In this document: positions 7,490 to 14,714 of the stretch, piece after piece | Layout: the number at the start of each line of letters is the position of its first letter | Position numbering within the stretch: position 1 is the stretch's first letter | NCBI GenBank assembly: GCA_910588025.1 | Contig: CAJUQG010000022.1 | Span: 1 to 22,279, forward strand | Direction: 5' to 3' | Length of the DNA: 22,279 nucleotides | Source: an uncultured Bacilli bacterium | Lineage (GTDB): Bacteria > Bacillota_I > Bacilli_A > RF39 > UBA660 | Notes under the pieces: generated by a model | Databases searched by the model: none | What the model saw: only the letters and a program-made list of their open reading frames with translations | Told to the model about the DNA's origin: nothing | Translations under genes and position numbers: made by a program

Positions 7490-9834
7490 CTAAACATTTA
7501 ATAAAATCTTTCCCTCTTTAATTTGGGTATCATTTATTTTCTTTATTATTTTTTTGCCATCTTCATAAACAACATAAATTGTCATTTCTATTTTATTAGT
7601 TCCATTATCCTTGTGCCTTTTGTAACCCCGATCTATAGCTTCATCCAGTTTTGGCTCTGGTGCTACAATTTCATTATGTTTACCTTCACCGATTATCGAT
7701 AATTGTGGATTTCGAGCTTTAACCCAACCACCTTCTGCAAGCTTTGGAATTGTTGGTATGTTTAATCCCACGTGTTCTCCACCTAAAATTGGCACCCAGT
7801 CAGGAACAGTAAAGTTTATTTTATTTATTCCAGATATCATACAATTTATTGCATCAATAACCAAATTTAATGGTGCTTTAATAATTGCGACTAATCCATC
7901 TACTATACCTTTAAAAATTGAGACTATTCCTTCCCAAGCTTTTTTCCAATTCCCAGTAAATATTCCGGTTATGAAATCAATTATTCCACCAAATATTTTA
8001 AAAATTGCGCCAATTGTATCGCTAAGAAAAGCAAATGCTGTACCAAAAGTATCAATAATTATAGAACTTAGCATTGACCAAGCAGGACTTAAAACTTCTA
8101 ATAAAAATTTGACAATAGGTTGAATAAACTTGTTATATATTTCTAATGATCCATTTACTAATTTACCAATAAAATCGCCAACTGTTTTTACCATTTTACT
8201 AATATGCTCATCCCATAACCAAGATAGCATTTCTAAAAATGGCGTGATTATTGGTTCTAAAATGTTATCCCAAATTGATTGAAATAATTCAATTGTTTTT
8301 GATACAAATTCTCCAATATTATTTAATAAAGGAGCACCATGTTCGTTCCATAAATCAACTAAAGTTTGAGTAAATTCTGCCCACATTTGACTAACAATCT
8401 GTATAAATGGATCTATAGCTTCCGTCCAGATAGAATTAAAAATATTTGATATACCATCAATTATAGGTTGGCCCCAAGCTTCTAACCCCATTTGAACATC
8501 TTGCCAAAAATTTGTCCATAGGACGGTCATATTTTCTAACCCTATTCCTAGATTTCCTTTGATGTTATTCCAAGTGTTAGACATATTGACTGTTAAATTA
8601 TTCCCTAAAGTTTTCCATAGTTTCCAATTAAAATCTATATTAGATTTAACCGCTTTAGAAAAGGCTTGAATTGGTTTACTGTTCCATACTTGATTAATCT
8701 TTAATTTGATCTTATCGAATTTATTTATTATATTATCAACAATCTTATCAATACTCTTAGATGTATTATCTGTTATCTCTGGACTAGATATGGATGGCAT
8801 ACTTGGTACGCTAGATCCACCACTACTAGTATTATTTCCAGAATCTTTTTTATTAGATAAGATATTTAATTTATCATATCCCATGACAGCTTTTTGAGCC
8901 TTTTTTGAGGCACTTACGGTTTCATTAGCTGAATCCATAGCACTTTCGCCCATACTTACATAATCACTTGAAACATTACTAATTACTTCGGATTGTTTAC
9001 CAAAGATCCTACTAATTACTGATGAAAAAACATCAGCTACTTTTTGCAATCCACCAAGAATTGCATTTATTCCTTTTATAATGGGTGTAAATAAAGTTAT
9101 GAATCCTTGGCCTAAGGTTGCTTTTAGTTGTTCAAATCTCAAAGATAACACTCTAGTTTGATTTGCCCAACCATCACTTGTTCTTGAAAAGTCTCCCATA
9201 GCTCCTGATAATTTATTTTGAACAAAAGAGTATCTTAAAGCTACTTTTTCGGCTTCTGACATCTGAGAAATAGTTTTACCCATTCCTTTTTGTAAGGCAT
9301 ATTCTTCTAGGGCGGTCTGAGTCATTACAACACCGAGATCTTTTAGTCCTTCTGTTTCTCCAGTCCAAACTGCTTTCAATTTTACTGCAGCTAAGTCTTG
9401 ACTTATATTATAGAATGAAGCAACGTCTCCTACTAATCCTGTCATAGTCTTAGACATTTCATACGCTGATTCTTCCGTAAATCCAAAACTCTTTGACATA
9501 GCTCCAAATGTACCCATATACTGCTTAGCCATTTTCTCGGATAGCCCGAACTGAGTAATTGAGTTTTTCGCAAAGGCATTTACTTGTTCAGACATTTTAG
9601 GAAATGAAACATCTACAACATTTTGCACCTCAGCTAAGTCAGAGCCTAAATCCAAACAAGATTTTGTGAATTTTGCTACTGCTGTAACCGCTAAGGCTTT
9701 ACCAACAATTGAGCCTATTTTCTTAAAACTATTAGAAAAGGCATTTTCTGTACTTTTTAAAGTATTTGATATGTTTTTATTATAACTTTTTGTATCAAAT
9801 GCAGTATTGAAGTATACCGTTCCTGCTACACCAT
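7490..9834 (-). CDS. Tail tape measure protein, with a frame break near the N-terminus
   Basis: The protein sets tail length and carries typical tape-measure features: a conserved N-terminal region (SDLAEVQNVVDVSFPKM, QYMGTFGAMSKSFGF, LKAVWTGETEGLKDLGVVM), a long helical Trp-rich middle, hydrophobic segments, and a C-terminal EGGWVKARNPQLSIIGEGK motif. The stretch upstream of the TTG at 9655 stays open and encodes plausible N-terminal residues (GTVYFNTAFDTKSYNKN), but this frame has no ATG, GTG or TTG before a TGA at about 9842-9844. An ATG at 9834, 2 bases after the GT stop, is one base out of frame; a third G in its GG run would restore MGVAGTVYFNTAFD. So this is a single-base loss, a sequencing error or recoding. 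Full length would be about 781 residues. Confidence 0.82.
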
Positions 9835-9836
9835 TA

Positions 9837-10516
9837 TTACCTCATACCACCTCCAAACATTGATTTGATTAAAGAATGAAATTCTTCTGTCTTTTTCTTT
9901 TTGTCCTTTTCGCTTATTTTAGGAGCATGTTTCATTCTAAATTCTTTCCACTCATTACGAATTTCTTTTTCTGACTTACTCATCTCTTGAATTTTCTTAG
10001 AATCAGATTCAGATCTTATCTGTATATAGTAGCCAAGTGGTGTGTCTCCATTTAAGTGTTTTAACAACTGATAGTATTCTTGTGTAGATATTTCGTTATA
10101 TTCCTTGCTTAAACGAATACCATATTGTTGAGTAAAACTTGCAACTATTCTATCCCAATCGAAGTCTTCATCATAAAAAACTTCTTGGGATATTAGTTTT
10201 TTCTTTCACTTTGTTCTTTTATTTCTTCAAATGTACTTCCAGTGATAGTTGCTAAAATAAAGTAAGTTAGATTCTTATAACCACTCACCGTTAAATTCGG
10301 ATTTTCTAAAATTTCCTTTGCATTTTCTAACCCTAAAGCTAATTCAAATATTTTTCTTTCTTTTTCGTTTTGTGATAAGGTAACATCTGATTGAATTTCA
10401 TTTATCTGATCAAACGTTTTCTTTCTATCATCTACTAAATATAATTTATCTCCTATTTGTAATTGAGGATGATTATCTCCTGTAAGGATTTTATCCTCTG
10501 TTTGTATTATTCTCAT
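9837..10516 (-). CDS. Tail assembly chaperone GT, made by -1 frameshift
   Basis: The predicted fusion is 226 residues: the 107-residue G part, then 119 residues read in the -1 frame from position 10196. The extension (LISQEVFYDEDFDWDRIV ... NGDTPLGYYIQIRSE ... EKEIRNEWKEFRMK) matches the Gp15-type chaperone pattern of Firmicutes phages. In its own frame it has no ATG or GTG start after an upstream TGA, and only a TTG at 10067 in mid-domain. It is therefore expressed by frameshifting at A AAA AAC (10202-10196), with a strong stem-loop behind. By analogy with lambda gpG/gpGT, it bridges the tape measure and tail tube proteins during assembly and is absent from the finished tail. It ends GGGMR followed by two stop codons. 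Confidence 0.85.
10151..10202 (-). promoter_or_regulatory. Programmed -1 ribosomal frameshift signal
   Basis: On the minus strand the slippery heptamer A AAA AAC occupies 10202-10196, in the correct phase: zero-frame codons AGA AAA AAC TAA. Three bases later a stem-loop begins. TATCCCAA (10192-10185) pairs with TTGGGATA (10158-10151) over 8 bp, and GAAGT (10184-10180) pairs with ACTTC (10165-10161) over 5 more, with a 2-base bulge. The -1 frame opens directly into the Gp15-like extension. Slippery site, phase, spacing and structure all agree. Confidence 0.9.
10193..10516 (-). CDS. Tail assembly chaperone G
   Basis: A 107-residue acidic protein between the tail tube gene and the tape measure, the conserved position of the lambda G-like chaperone. 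It ends ...EQSERKN, and its last sense codons AAA AAC followed by TAA lie inside the slippery heptamer, so most ribosomes stop here and a minority continue into GT. The N-terminal part (TGDNHPQLQIGDKLYLVDDRK) is beta-rich and the remainder helical. The upstream ribosome site is weak (AGAAAGAAG, about 10 bases before ATG). The family assignment rests on position plus the frameshift architecture, which together are strong. Confidence 0.82.
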   Translation of the reverse strand: MRIIQTEDKILTGDNHPQLQIGDKLYLVDDRKKTFDQINEIQSDVTLSQNEKERKIFELALGLENAKEILENPNLTVSGYKNLTYFILATITGSTFEEIKEQSERKN

Positions 10517-10549
10517 AAAAAATTCTTCTTTCTATCTTATTAAAATTTT

Positions 10550-10574
10550 AAAAAGAGAGGTTTTTTTCCCTCTC
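10550..10574 (-). terminator. Terminator-like hairpin after the tail tube gene
   Basis: On the minus strand GAGAGG (10574-10569) and CCTCTC (10560-10555) form a stem around an A-rich loop, followed by five T residues (10554-10550). It sits just after the stop of the tail tube gene. Partial termination here would give more tail tube mRNA than downstream chaperone and tape measure mRNA, matching the stoichiometry; that consequence is inferred. Confidence 0.7.
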
Positions 10575-10578
10575 GTAA

Positions 10579-11034
10579 TTATTCAGTTGTTGCTGCTGTA
10601 AAAACTGGTTCTCCATCGCTCTCTAAATCAAATTCTAGAGGTTGTACGTCAGTAGAAGCTCCACCTACCCAATTTGTTACTTTAACAACGCAATTCATTT
10701 CTAATTTGTCACCGTTTGAAAAATCAATTGACATCTTAGAGCAACAATTACGCCCGTTTTTCAAAGCAAGGCCTGCAATATAGTCATTACCATTGTCACC
10801 ATAACTTCTTTTTCCAGACAAAGAAATAGTTAAAGCTTTAGCAGTAACTAATAGTTTTCTCCATCCTTTTGCTTCCATGGGATTCCATTCTTGTGTATCA
10901 GATGTAACTGACATTGAAAAATTATCCATTTCTGCAATATTTTTCATATCTGCATCGGCAGATGTTTCTCCTTTAGTACCAATTTTAAATACTAAATCAT
11001 AAACTGGAAATACTCCAGTTGTAAATGTAGCCAT
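10579..11034 (-). CDS. Major tail (tail tube) protein
   Basis: A 151-residue protein of the phage tail tube type. It is beta-rich, with FPVYDLVFKIG near the start, the WNPMEAKGWRKLLVTAKALTISLSG core and the C-terminal PLEFDLESDGEPVF. These proteins stack as hexameric rings to form the tail tube. I chose the ATG at 11034 over an in-frame GTG at 11043 because AGGTGG lies 6 bases before the ATG. The preceding gene is the tail terminator candidate and the next is chaperone G, the canonical order. A terminator-like hairpin follows directly, consistent with its high expression need. Confidence 0.8.
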   Translation of the reverse strand: MATFTTGVFPVYDLVFKIGTKGETSADADMKNIAEMDNFSMSVTSDTQEWNPMEAKGWRKLLVTAKALTISLSGKRSYGDNGNDYIAGLALKNGRNCCSKMSIDFSNGDKLEMNCVVKVTNWVGGASTDVQPLEFDLESDGEPVFTAATTE

Positions 11035-11043
11035 TATAGCCAC

Positions 11044-11433
11044 CTACCTTTCTTCATATAAATCGAACTCAAAAGAATATTCATACACACCTTTTTCATC
11101 TGTTCCTAACCAAATAGGCCCATTAAAATGAGTGATAACAAATATTCTCTTTTCGTTCATTAAAAAAGACCTCTCATCAAAGAAGTCATATATTTCTTTT
11201 GCCTTCGCTTCTGCTAAAGACTGATTTTTTGTATACCTTAATAAAATAGTAATAGGAATTAAATTATATTTAGCATTCTGTTTTCCACCAACACGATTTA
11301 TTTTTGAAATTTCTCTTTTAGATGGATAAAAGCATATTGCTTTTTCTTGATTATTATCAATCTTTCCTATTGATATCGATTCGTTCCATAGAAACGCTTC
11401 TTTAAAATAATCTTTAATATTTACTAATGACAT
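11044..11433 (-). CDS. Tail terminator or minor capsid protein
   Basis: A 129-residue protein just before the tail tube gene, the slot of the tail terminator. It has an alpha/beta pattern with FYPSKREISKINRVGGKQNAK and ITILLRYTKNQSLAEAKAKEIYDFF, ending EYSFEFDLYEER. This resembles the Firmicutes phage minor capsid family often called Minor_capsid_3. It overlaps the upstream gene by 20 bases. The protein likely caps the growing tail tube and forms the joint with the head; that role follows from synteny, and the domain name is from memory, not a search. Confidence 0.65.
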   Translation of the reverse strand: MSLVNIKDYFKEAFLWNESISIGKIDNNQEKAICFYPSKREISKINRVGGKQNAKYNLIPITILLRYTKNQSLAEAKAKEIYDFFDERSFLMNEKRIFVITHFNGPIWLGTDEKGVYEYSFEFDLYEER

Positions 11434-11806
11434 TTTCCATCTCCTTACGAACCATTTGAGTAAAGGTTATTTGAGGCATTTTTCCCTTCTTTCCGTTAGG
11501 TAAATAGGGTTCAAACCATAAGCCTCCTGCATTTGGATTCTTATCTTTTCGGAAATTATACTCAGGATGAAAATATAATCGTCTAGGATAAGGTAAATTC
11601 GTATGCATTATTCGCACTATCCCACGTTTCATATTTCCTTTAAATACAAAGATGTTTCTTTGTAATTCTCCAGTATCTCCATGAGGTAAGGTTTGAGATT
11701 TTTGTAAATCAGACTTTATAGCATCACATGTTTTTATCTGCGCTCTTTGAAAAATCTCATTCATAGCCGATATGTGATTTTGATTAATTCTACTTGTAAC
11801 TTTCAT
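11414..11806 (-). CDS. Tail completion or minor capsid protein (HK97 gp10 slot)
   Basis: A 130-residue basic protein with an aromatic, Gly-rich core: YPRRLYFHPEYNFRKD and AGGLWFEPYLPNGKKGK. This core is typical of the Minor_capsid_2 family in Firmicutes phages. It starts with a one-base overlap of the preceding stop (TAATG) and ends 20 bases inside the following gene, so the connector genes are tightly coupled. It occupies the position of the HK97 gp10-like head-tail joining protein. Family recognition comes from the motif, role from synteny. Confidence 0.68.
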   Translation of the reverse strand: MKVTSRINQNHISAMNEIFQRAQIKTCDAIKSDLQKSQTLPHGDTGELQRNIFVFKGNMKRGIVRIMHTNLPYPRRLYFHPEYNFRKDKNPNAGGLWFEPYLPNGKKGKMPQITFTQMVRKEMENVISKY

Positions 11807-12153
11807 TACATCAAATCAAACTCAGTCATGAAAACTGATCCATCTGGATTTCTTGGACGATATCCTACATAAATTTCATACTTTCTTCCGCTAATAACCA
11901 CTGATCCACTTGCGATTGACTTTAAACTAGGAGCAATATCTCCTTCGATTGCTATTTTTCCAGTTAAATCTATCCTCTTACCATCTTCATCTATAATACG
12001 TTTTGACTTTTCAGAAAAAATACATTTACCTTCTGTTTTAAGTGCAACTAATGGTTCTCCTTCTTCAGAAATACCTTCTTGTTCTAATTCAAGCTTAAAG
12101 TCAGTATTTGCTAATTGTTTAGGAAACTTCAACTTCTTTACACCTAACGCCAT
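11806..12153 (-). CDS. Head-tail stopper (head closure) protein candidate
   Basis: A 115-residue, predominantly beta protein. A strand-rich middle (ALKTEGKCIFSEKSKRI, GKIAIEGDIAP) is followed by SGSVVISGRKYEIYVGYRPRNPDGSVF. It lies third in the connector block, after the adaptor-like gene and before the gp10-like gene, which is the place of the head closure (stopper) protein. It begins 10 bases inside the preceding gene. The small beta-barrel appearance fits, but no diagnostic residue is known to me, so the name rests mainly on gene order. Confidence 0.6.
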   Translation of the reverse strand: MALGVKKLKFPKQLANTDFKLELEQEGISEEGEPLVALKTEGKCIFSEKSKRIIDEDGKRIDLTGKIAIEGDIAPSLKSIASGSVVISGRKYEIYVGYRPRNPDGSVFMTEFDLM

Positions 12154-12524
12154 CTAAAATTATTAGTACAAAGCCCAGTTTTTTGTAACTGATCTAACGC
12201 AAAGTCAGACATATGTAATTTTTGCGCTTTTGATTGACTATTCTTATCTACTGATATAGAAATATCTAATACGCTATAACTACTTACATCATTTTCTTCT
12301 GTACCATTCTCCTCAATAAATTTTATTTGATGAAACATTGCTAATTTAATCTTTTCTTTTTGAAAATCAGTTAATTTATCAAATCCTAACGCAACTATCC
12401 TATTATGAGTTACACTATTAATTTTTTCTTTTGCTAGAACATAATTATTTTTAAAATCTTCAGGAATATCTTCTAATTCCCAATACTTTGCATAATCTGA
12501 TCTAGTAATATAGAGATCATTCAT
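12144..12524 (-). CDS. Head-tail adaptor (gp6-like) protein candidate
   Basis: A 126-residue, mostly helical protein: YITRSDYAKYWELEDIPEDF, then helices ending LAMFHQIKFIEENG. This all-alpha pattern and its place directly after the capsid genes fit the gp6-like DNA-packaging adaptor that binds the portal ring. The ATG at 12524 has AGGAGG, visible as CCTCC on the plus strand, 7 bases upstream. It ends inside the next gene with a 10-base overlap. Function is inferred from order and predicted helicity. Confidence 0.65.
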   Translation of the reverse strand: MNDLYITRSDYAKYWELEDIPEDFKNNYVLAKEKINSVTHNRIVALGFDKLTDFQKEKIKLAMFHQIKFIEENGTEENDVSSYSVLDISISVDKNSQSKAQKLHMSDFALDQLQKTGLCTNNFRWR

Positions 12525-12539
12525 TTTGAATACCTCCTT

Positions 12540-12719
12540 TTATTTTTGCTCTTGTTTATTATTCTCTTGAACAATAGTATTTTCTTTATTTTTCTTAGCT
12601 TCTTTACTTTCTTTTTTATCAACAATTTCTTTATAATCAGAGTTCTTGCGAAGCATAACAATATTTTCTTCTGTTAAAACTTCGCATACTCTACCATTTT
12701 TATGTTTAAATAAAGCCAT
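12540..12719 (-). CDS. 59-residue protein immediately after the major capsid protein
   Basis: A short gene starting MALFKHKNGRVCEVLTEENI and ending in a Lys/Glu/Asn-rich tail (ESKEAKKNKENTIVQENN). Its ATG overlaps the capsid stop (TAATG), so it is translated by coupling. Many Firmicutes phages have a small protein with a compact N-terminal fold and charged tail here (compare the HeH/LEM-like or YqbF-like proteins of defective Bacillus phages). A capsid decoration or DNA-contact role is possible. I do not recognise it firmly. The frame is open and tightly fitted between neighbours, so it is very likely real. Confidence 0.7.
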   Translation of the reverse strand: MALFKHKNGRVCEVLTEENIVMLRKNSDYKEIVDKKESKEAKKNKENTIVQENNKQEQK

Positions 12720-13612
12720 TACGCAGTTTCTTCAACTAAGAATTGAATTGCATCATGTTTTTTATTATAGATAAACATATCTTCAAAAGACTCTTCGAAG
12801 TATACATATTTACCTTGTGACAATGCACTTGGACTTTCTAATTGAGCAAATTCATATGAAATTGCTGGAATAATAGCACTTAAATGTACTAACATCATTT
12901 TTACATCTTTGGCATCTGCCGATACTTCAAAACCATCATCTTCTTTGAATGTGAAAGATGTTTTCATAAGAGTTGTTGGAACAGATACAATTTCAACTTC
13001 ATCGATACGAGAAACTGTACGTCCTAATACTTTATTACCACTAGTACGAACTACATCCTTAGCAGTATCAATAAGAGTTTTTGTATAAGTATCAACGTAA
13101 AGAATACGTCCTGATGCAGGAACCCTTTCTTCGTCCATTTTATCCATTAGAACATCAAATTCAGTTAATACATTTTGAGCAGTAATATAGCCTTTTGCCT
13201 TTGCTTCAATTACTTCAATTTCATTTTTTAATGAATAAACTGCATTGATTGCTTCAGCATCCATTTCTGGGAATTTTTGTTCTTCATTCATTGTCTTTGT
13301 GATATTTTGAATTGATGCTACTTTATTTGTCTCATCAATATCACGAGGATGTACTAATGTATCCCAAGTTCTATGATTTTTTAAAGTTTTTGGCTCCCAT
13401 TCATTATCAAAATTTCTTCCAAAAGTCCCGATAGTATCACGATTACCATTTTTACGTCCTTTTACCTTTAAACTAGGTAATTGAATTGTATTGCTATTTA
13501 AGAATTTTACATCTTCTTTGGTTGCAGTCCACAAAGCCCCAAAATATAGTGTATAAGGATAAGCTTGTGCTAATGCTTGACTATATTCAGTTGCGTAATT
13601 TAATTTTGCCAT
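12719..13612 (-). CDS. Major capsid protein
   Basis: A 297-residue protein located between scaffold and connectors, the expected position of an HK97-fold major capsid protein. It starts MAKLNYATEYSQALAQAYPY, with RGKNG/RDTIG-type loop residues near 50-65 (KGRKNGNRDTIGTF). The region DEERVPASGRILYVDTYTK near 165-185 is typical of phage capsid proteins of this type (backbone before a core helix). I chose the ATG at 13612 because AAGGAG lies 8 bases upstream; a TTG 18 bases further up overlaps that site. A terminator-like hairpin lies just ahead of the gene. Confidence 0.82.
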   Translation of the reverse strand: MAKLNYATEYSQALAQAYPYTLYFGALWTATKEDVKFLNSNTIQLPSLKVKGRKNGNRDTIGTFGRNFDNEWEPKTLKNHRTWDTLVHPRDIDETNKVASIQNITKTMNEEQKFPEMDAEAINAVYSLKNEIEVIEAKAKGYITAQNVLTEFDVLMDKMDEERVPASGRILYVDTYTKTLIDTAKDVVRTSGNKVLGRTVSRIDEVEIVSVPTTLMKTSFTFKEDDGFEVSADAKDVKMMLVHLSAIIPAISYEFAQLESPSALSQGKYVYFEESFEDMFIYNKKHDAIQFLVEETA

Positions 13613-13632
13613 TTTTATCTCTCCTTCCAAAT

Positions 13633-13655
13633 AAAAAACACTATTTTCTAGTGTT
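13633..13655 (-). terminator. Terminator-like hairpin overlapping the scaffold stop codon
   Basis: On the minus strand AACACTA (13655-13649) and TAGTGTT (13643-13637) form a perfect 7-bp stem with a 5-base loop, followed by six T residues interrupted only after position 13633. The stem contains the scaffold TAG stop. No promoter fits in the 20 bases before the capsid ribosome site, so capsid expression needs read-through. Alternatively the hairpin is a processing site that stabilises capsid mRNA. Confidence 0.65.
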
Positions 13656-14289
13656 TACGTACCCCAGTAAAACCAAAATTAAATAACTCTCCACTGGAAT
13701 TTTTTGTATCAGATCCGTCTGCTCCAACTTTTAAATCTGCAGCATTTTCACTTTTAGTTTTTAATGCTGGGACATCATCTAATACTTGTTGTAAAGCTGT
13801 TTTAATTAACTCATTATTGATATTTCCTTGTTCATCAACAACCTTGCTGAAATCTGCTAACTTCGAAACATAAGGAATATTTTTTGTATCAATTCCTAAT
13901 TCTAAAGCTTGCATAATTGCTTCTTTTTCTATATTAGATTGCAAAGTAGCCTTATTAGCAGTTGCTAATTGATCTTTCAAGGCATTGTTATCAATAACTT
14001 GCTGCTTATTATTTTCTTCTTTTTGAGTTTTGAAGGTTTTTATGGCTTGATTCATTTCCTCTGCACTTAAACCTTGGCTCTGAAAATAACTTTTTAAAAC
14101 ACTTTCTTCAGTCTTGGCATTTCTACTATCAATCATTCCTTGTATCTTTTCGTAATCAATACCAGATGTTTGAGTAGATCCTTGACTATTATTTTGAACT
14201 CCGTTTTGTGTGGCTTGAGTTCCTTCGCCATTTCCTTCATCAGCAAACAATTGCAAAAATAAAGGCATGAATTTTTGATTATTCTTCAT
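13648..14289 (-). CDS. Capsid scaffold protein
   Basis: A 213-residue protein: N-terminus MKNNQKFMPLFLQLFADEG, then a low-complexity Gly/Gln/Asn/Thr region (20-43), a helical charged core about 45-140, and a C-terminus ending NFGFTGVRKH. This composition and position between minor head protein and capsid gene fit a scaffold around which the procapsid assembles. The frame is open 141 bases further up into the tRNA-like region, but I chose the ATG at 14289 because AGGAGGAG lies just upstream. The short basic C-terminus could be the capsid-binding tail, as in other phage scaffolds (inference). Confidence 0.78.
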   Translation of the reverse strand: MKNNQKFMPLFLQLFADEGNGEGTQATQNGVQNNSQGSTQTSGIDYEKIQGMIDSRNAKTEESVLKSYFQSQGLSAEEMNQAIKTFKTQKEENNKQQVIDNNALKDQLATANKATLQSNIEKEAIMQALELGIDTKNIPYVSKLADFSKVVDEQGNINNELIKTALQQVLDDVPALKTKSENAADLKVGADGSDTKNSSGELFNFGFTGVRKH

Positions 14290-14359
14290 AATCTCCTCCT
14301 TTTTAAAGTCTTGAATGACTATTCTCCAGCTTTTTATGTCTTCGGGGTTTGGACATACG
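14290..14359 (-). other. Leader region of the scaffold gene with a weak hairpin
   Basis: Seventy bases between a terminator-like hairpin and the scaffold start. TATGTC (14357-14352) can pair with GACATA (14340-14335) around an 11-base loop containing CCCC; no T-run follows. The AGGAGGAG ribosome site is at the downstream end. I see no convincing -35/-10 pair, so transcripts must read through from upstream. An RNA regulatory role is possible but unsupported. Confidence 0.35.
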
Positions 14360-14383
14360 AAAAAAGAACATATTACTATGTTC
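14360..14383 (-). terminator. Intrinsic terminator after the tRNA-like element
   Basis: On the minus strand GAACATA (14383-14377), loop GTAA and TATGTTC (14372-14366) form a perfect 7-bp stem followed by six T residues (14365-14360). It lies 8 bases beyond the 3' CCA of the tRNA-like element. It would end transcripts in the middle of the head operon unless read-through or antitermination occurs. Confidence 0.75.
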
Positions 14384-14391
14384 CATAAAAT

Positions 14392-14465
14392 TGGTTGCAG
14401 GAGTTGGAATCGAACCAACATTAACAGCAAGGTTGACTGTCATTCTTCCATTAAACTATCCTGCC
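14392..14465 (-). tRNA. tRNA-like element, anticodon degenerate (no U33)
   Basis: A 74-base cloverleaf on the minus strand: acceptor GGCAGGA against TCCTGCA (6 pairs, G1-A72 mismatch), D arm GTTT/GAAT with GG in the loop, a perfect T arm GTTGG-TTCGATT-CCAAC, discriminator A and an encoded CCA. The anticodon stem ACAGT/GCTGT pairs (closing T-G), but its loop CAACCTT has A instead of the universal U at position 33. The nominal anticodon would be ACC (Gly), and the body resembles tRNA-Gly. It is either a decaying tRNA or a tRNA mimic. It sits between two terminators inside the head operon, an unusual place for a tRNA. Confidence 0.6.
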
Positions 14466-14469
14466 ATAT

Positions 14470-14489
14470 AAAAAAGCGCCATTAGCACT
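14470..14489 (-). terminator. Terminator-like hairpin before the tRNA-like element
   Basis: On the minus strand AGTGC (14489-14485), loop TAATG and GCGCT (14479-14475) form a 5-bp stem with one G-U pair, followed by T residues down to 14470. It begins directly at the stop codon of the 74-residue gene and ends 4 bases before the tRNA-like element. The stem is short, so it may be leaky. Confidence 0.6.
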
Positions 14490-14714
14490 TTATATTTCTT
14501 CTTCATCAAAATCATCTAGAGGTATATTTCCATCAATCATCAAAACACTTTTTAGATATTTTTCATCAACTTCAACAAGCTTTAATAAATGTTGTTTCAT
14601 TTCTGGATCTTCTAAAATTTCATGATATAATTCATTTCTTTTTTGATACAAAATCTTTTGTTCAAAAATTTCTAATTCATCGTCATTTTTTAATTTTAAA
14701 AATTCTTCTTTCAT
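14490..14714 (-). CDS. Small acidic protein, possible partner of the MuF-zincin protein
   Basis: A 74-residue acidic, helical protein ending PLDDFDEEEI, with no cysteines and no membrane segment. It overlaps the stop of the MuF-zincin gene by ATGA, so its translation is coupled to that gene. A terminator-like hairpin follows its stop directly. I do not recognise the family. Polymorphic toxins fused to MuF in temperate phages commonly have an immunity gene right downstream; size, charge and coupling make this a candidate. It could equally be an ordinary head accessory protein. Nothing in its sequence proves either. Confidence 0.6.
   Translation of the reverse strand: MKEEFLKLKNDDELEIFEQKILYQKRNELYHEILEDPEMKQHLLKLVEVDEKYLKSVLMIDGNIPLDDFDEEEI

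Noticed and set aside
9837..10067. Stand-alone 76-residue gene starting at TTG 10067
   Set aside because: The frame continues upstream through conserved-looking Gp15-type residues to the slippery site, so the true product is the frameshift fusion.
14431..14470. Prophage attachment-site remnant at the tRNA-like element
   Set aside because: There is no integrase gene or flanking duplicate in the window, and the element lies inside the head operon, not at a module end.
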